From Mesorhizobium tamadayense (GTDB taxonomy: Bacteria; Pseudomonadota; Alphaproteobacteria; Rhizobiales; Rhizobiaceae): a stretch of 64,000 bases of DNA. The translations under genes and the position numbers were made by a program. The DNA lies in contig NZ_RQXT01000003.1 in NCBI RefSeq assembly GCF_003863365.1, positions 186,001 to 250,000 of the forward strand. The letters run 5' to 3'. The notes under the pieces are model-generated. The model ran no database searches and was not told where the DNA came from. It saw only the letters and a program-made list of their open reading frames with translations. Positions 63,634-64,000 of this stretch are shown here, piece by piece (the first letter of the stretch is position 1; every line of letters starts with the position of its first letter).

Positions 63634-64000
63634 ATGCTCGAAAACTTCAGTTTCCGCACCATCGTCGAATATCTGCCCCTGTTCGGGCAGGGCCTCATCA
63701 CGACCGTGTGGCTGTCGGCGTTGTCCTTTGTCGGCGCACTCGCCGTCGGCATCGTGCTCAGCGCCATGCACCTGCAGCGTGGCTGGCTGTTTCGCGTGCC
63801 GGCCAAGGCCTATATCGACGCGGTGCGCGCCACGCCGTTGCTGGCGCAGCTCTATTTCCTCTATTTTGGCCTGCCGCGGCTCGGCTTCATCCTGCCCGAG
63901 CTCGTCGTCGGCATTCTCGCCTTGTCGCTGAACAGCGGTGCCTATGTCGCCGAGATCATTCGCGCCGGCATCCTGTCGATCCCACGCGGCCACGCGGAGG
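63634..64000 (+). CDS. Amino-acid ABC transporter permease (3' end beyond the window)
   Basis: The frame is open from the ATG at 63634 to the window edge, about 122 codons. It starts MLENFSFRTIVEYLPLFGQG, typical of HisM/GlnP-type permeases. It continues with a first membrane segment (LITTVWLSALSFVGALAVG) and the family signature YIDAVRATPLLAQLYFLYFGLP. NSGAYVAEIIRAGILSIPRG is the beginning of the EAA region. It belongs to the importer with the preceding binding protein. Confidence 0.9.
   Translation, partial: MLENFSFRTIVEYLPLFGQGLITTVWLSALSFVGALAVGIVLSAMHLQRGWLFRVPAKAYIDAVRATPLLAQLYFLYFGLPRLGFILPELVVGILALSLNSGAYVAEIIRAGILSIPRGHAE

Overview
The window is GC-rich, densely packed DNA with the gene content and intergenic palindromic repeats of a soil or root-associated alphaproteobacterium of the Rhizobiales. 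Mesorhizobium or a close relative is most likely, judging from repeat types, the fused rhamnulose-1-phosphate aldolase/dehydrogenase, dctABD with a sigma-54 promoter, and a PCMT/erythromycin-esterase fusion. No rRNA, tRNA, transposase or CRISPR array was recognised. Most of the window is catabolic: sugar, sugar-acid and amine uptake plus dedicated enzymes and local regulators.

Left part (1-15.4 kb): the end of a rhamnose operon (rhaD partial, rhaI); a periplasmic gamma-glutamyltransferase; dctD-dctB divergent from dctA, with a textbook sigma-54 promoter, a DctD-type upstream dyad and a strong terminator; a histidine phosphatase; an S4-type pseudouridine synthase; and an orphan siderophore uptake pair fhuD-fhuB, in which fhuB is cut by an in-frame TAG. 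From 15.4 to 20.3 kb come a small secreted protein, a BTAD-type activator divergent from a 1-Cys peroxiredoxin, an FAD oxidoreductase and a GNAT-like protein.

Middle (20.7-26.3 kb): heterotetrameric sarcosine oxidase soxBDAG with a TetR regulator behind it.

Core (26.4-45.4 kb): what looks like a complete D-apiose/D-apionate utilisation regulon. D-apiose dehydrogenase (apsD), D-apionolactonase (apnL), D-apionate oxidoisomerase (apnO), 3-oxo-isoapionate kinase (oiaK, DUF1537) and a RuBisCO-like protein are accompanied by a tetrulose-phosphate isomerase (RpiB/DerI type), DhaK/DhaL kinase subunits and two complete CUT2-type ABC sugar transporters, one with an ATPase fused to a permease. A GntR/FadR-family regulator sits in the centre. 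Four TGGTAT-containing sites, one in front of each of four transcription units, suggest that it controls the whole set.

Right part: a probable eight-gene operon (45.6-54.4 kb) combines a Pot-type ABC importer with an aldehyde dehydrogenase, a luciferase-like flavin monooxygenase, a hydrolase/flavin-reductase fusion and a DUF1185 protein. It is divergent from a GntR regulator, with a perfect 14-bp palindrome between them; the substrate is unknown. From 55.6 to 60.1 kb are a Crp/Fnr-like regulator, several very small genes and the PCMT/esterase fusion, followed by about 0.9 kb of apparently eroded DNA. The window ends in an Lrp-type regulator, a saccharopine-dehydrogenase-family enzyme and an amino-acid-type ABC importer whose permease is cut by the edge. 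All functional names rest on reading the sequence and on family knowledge; no search was run.
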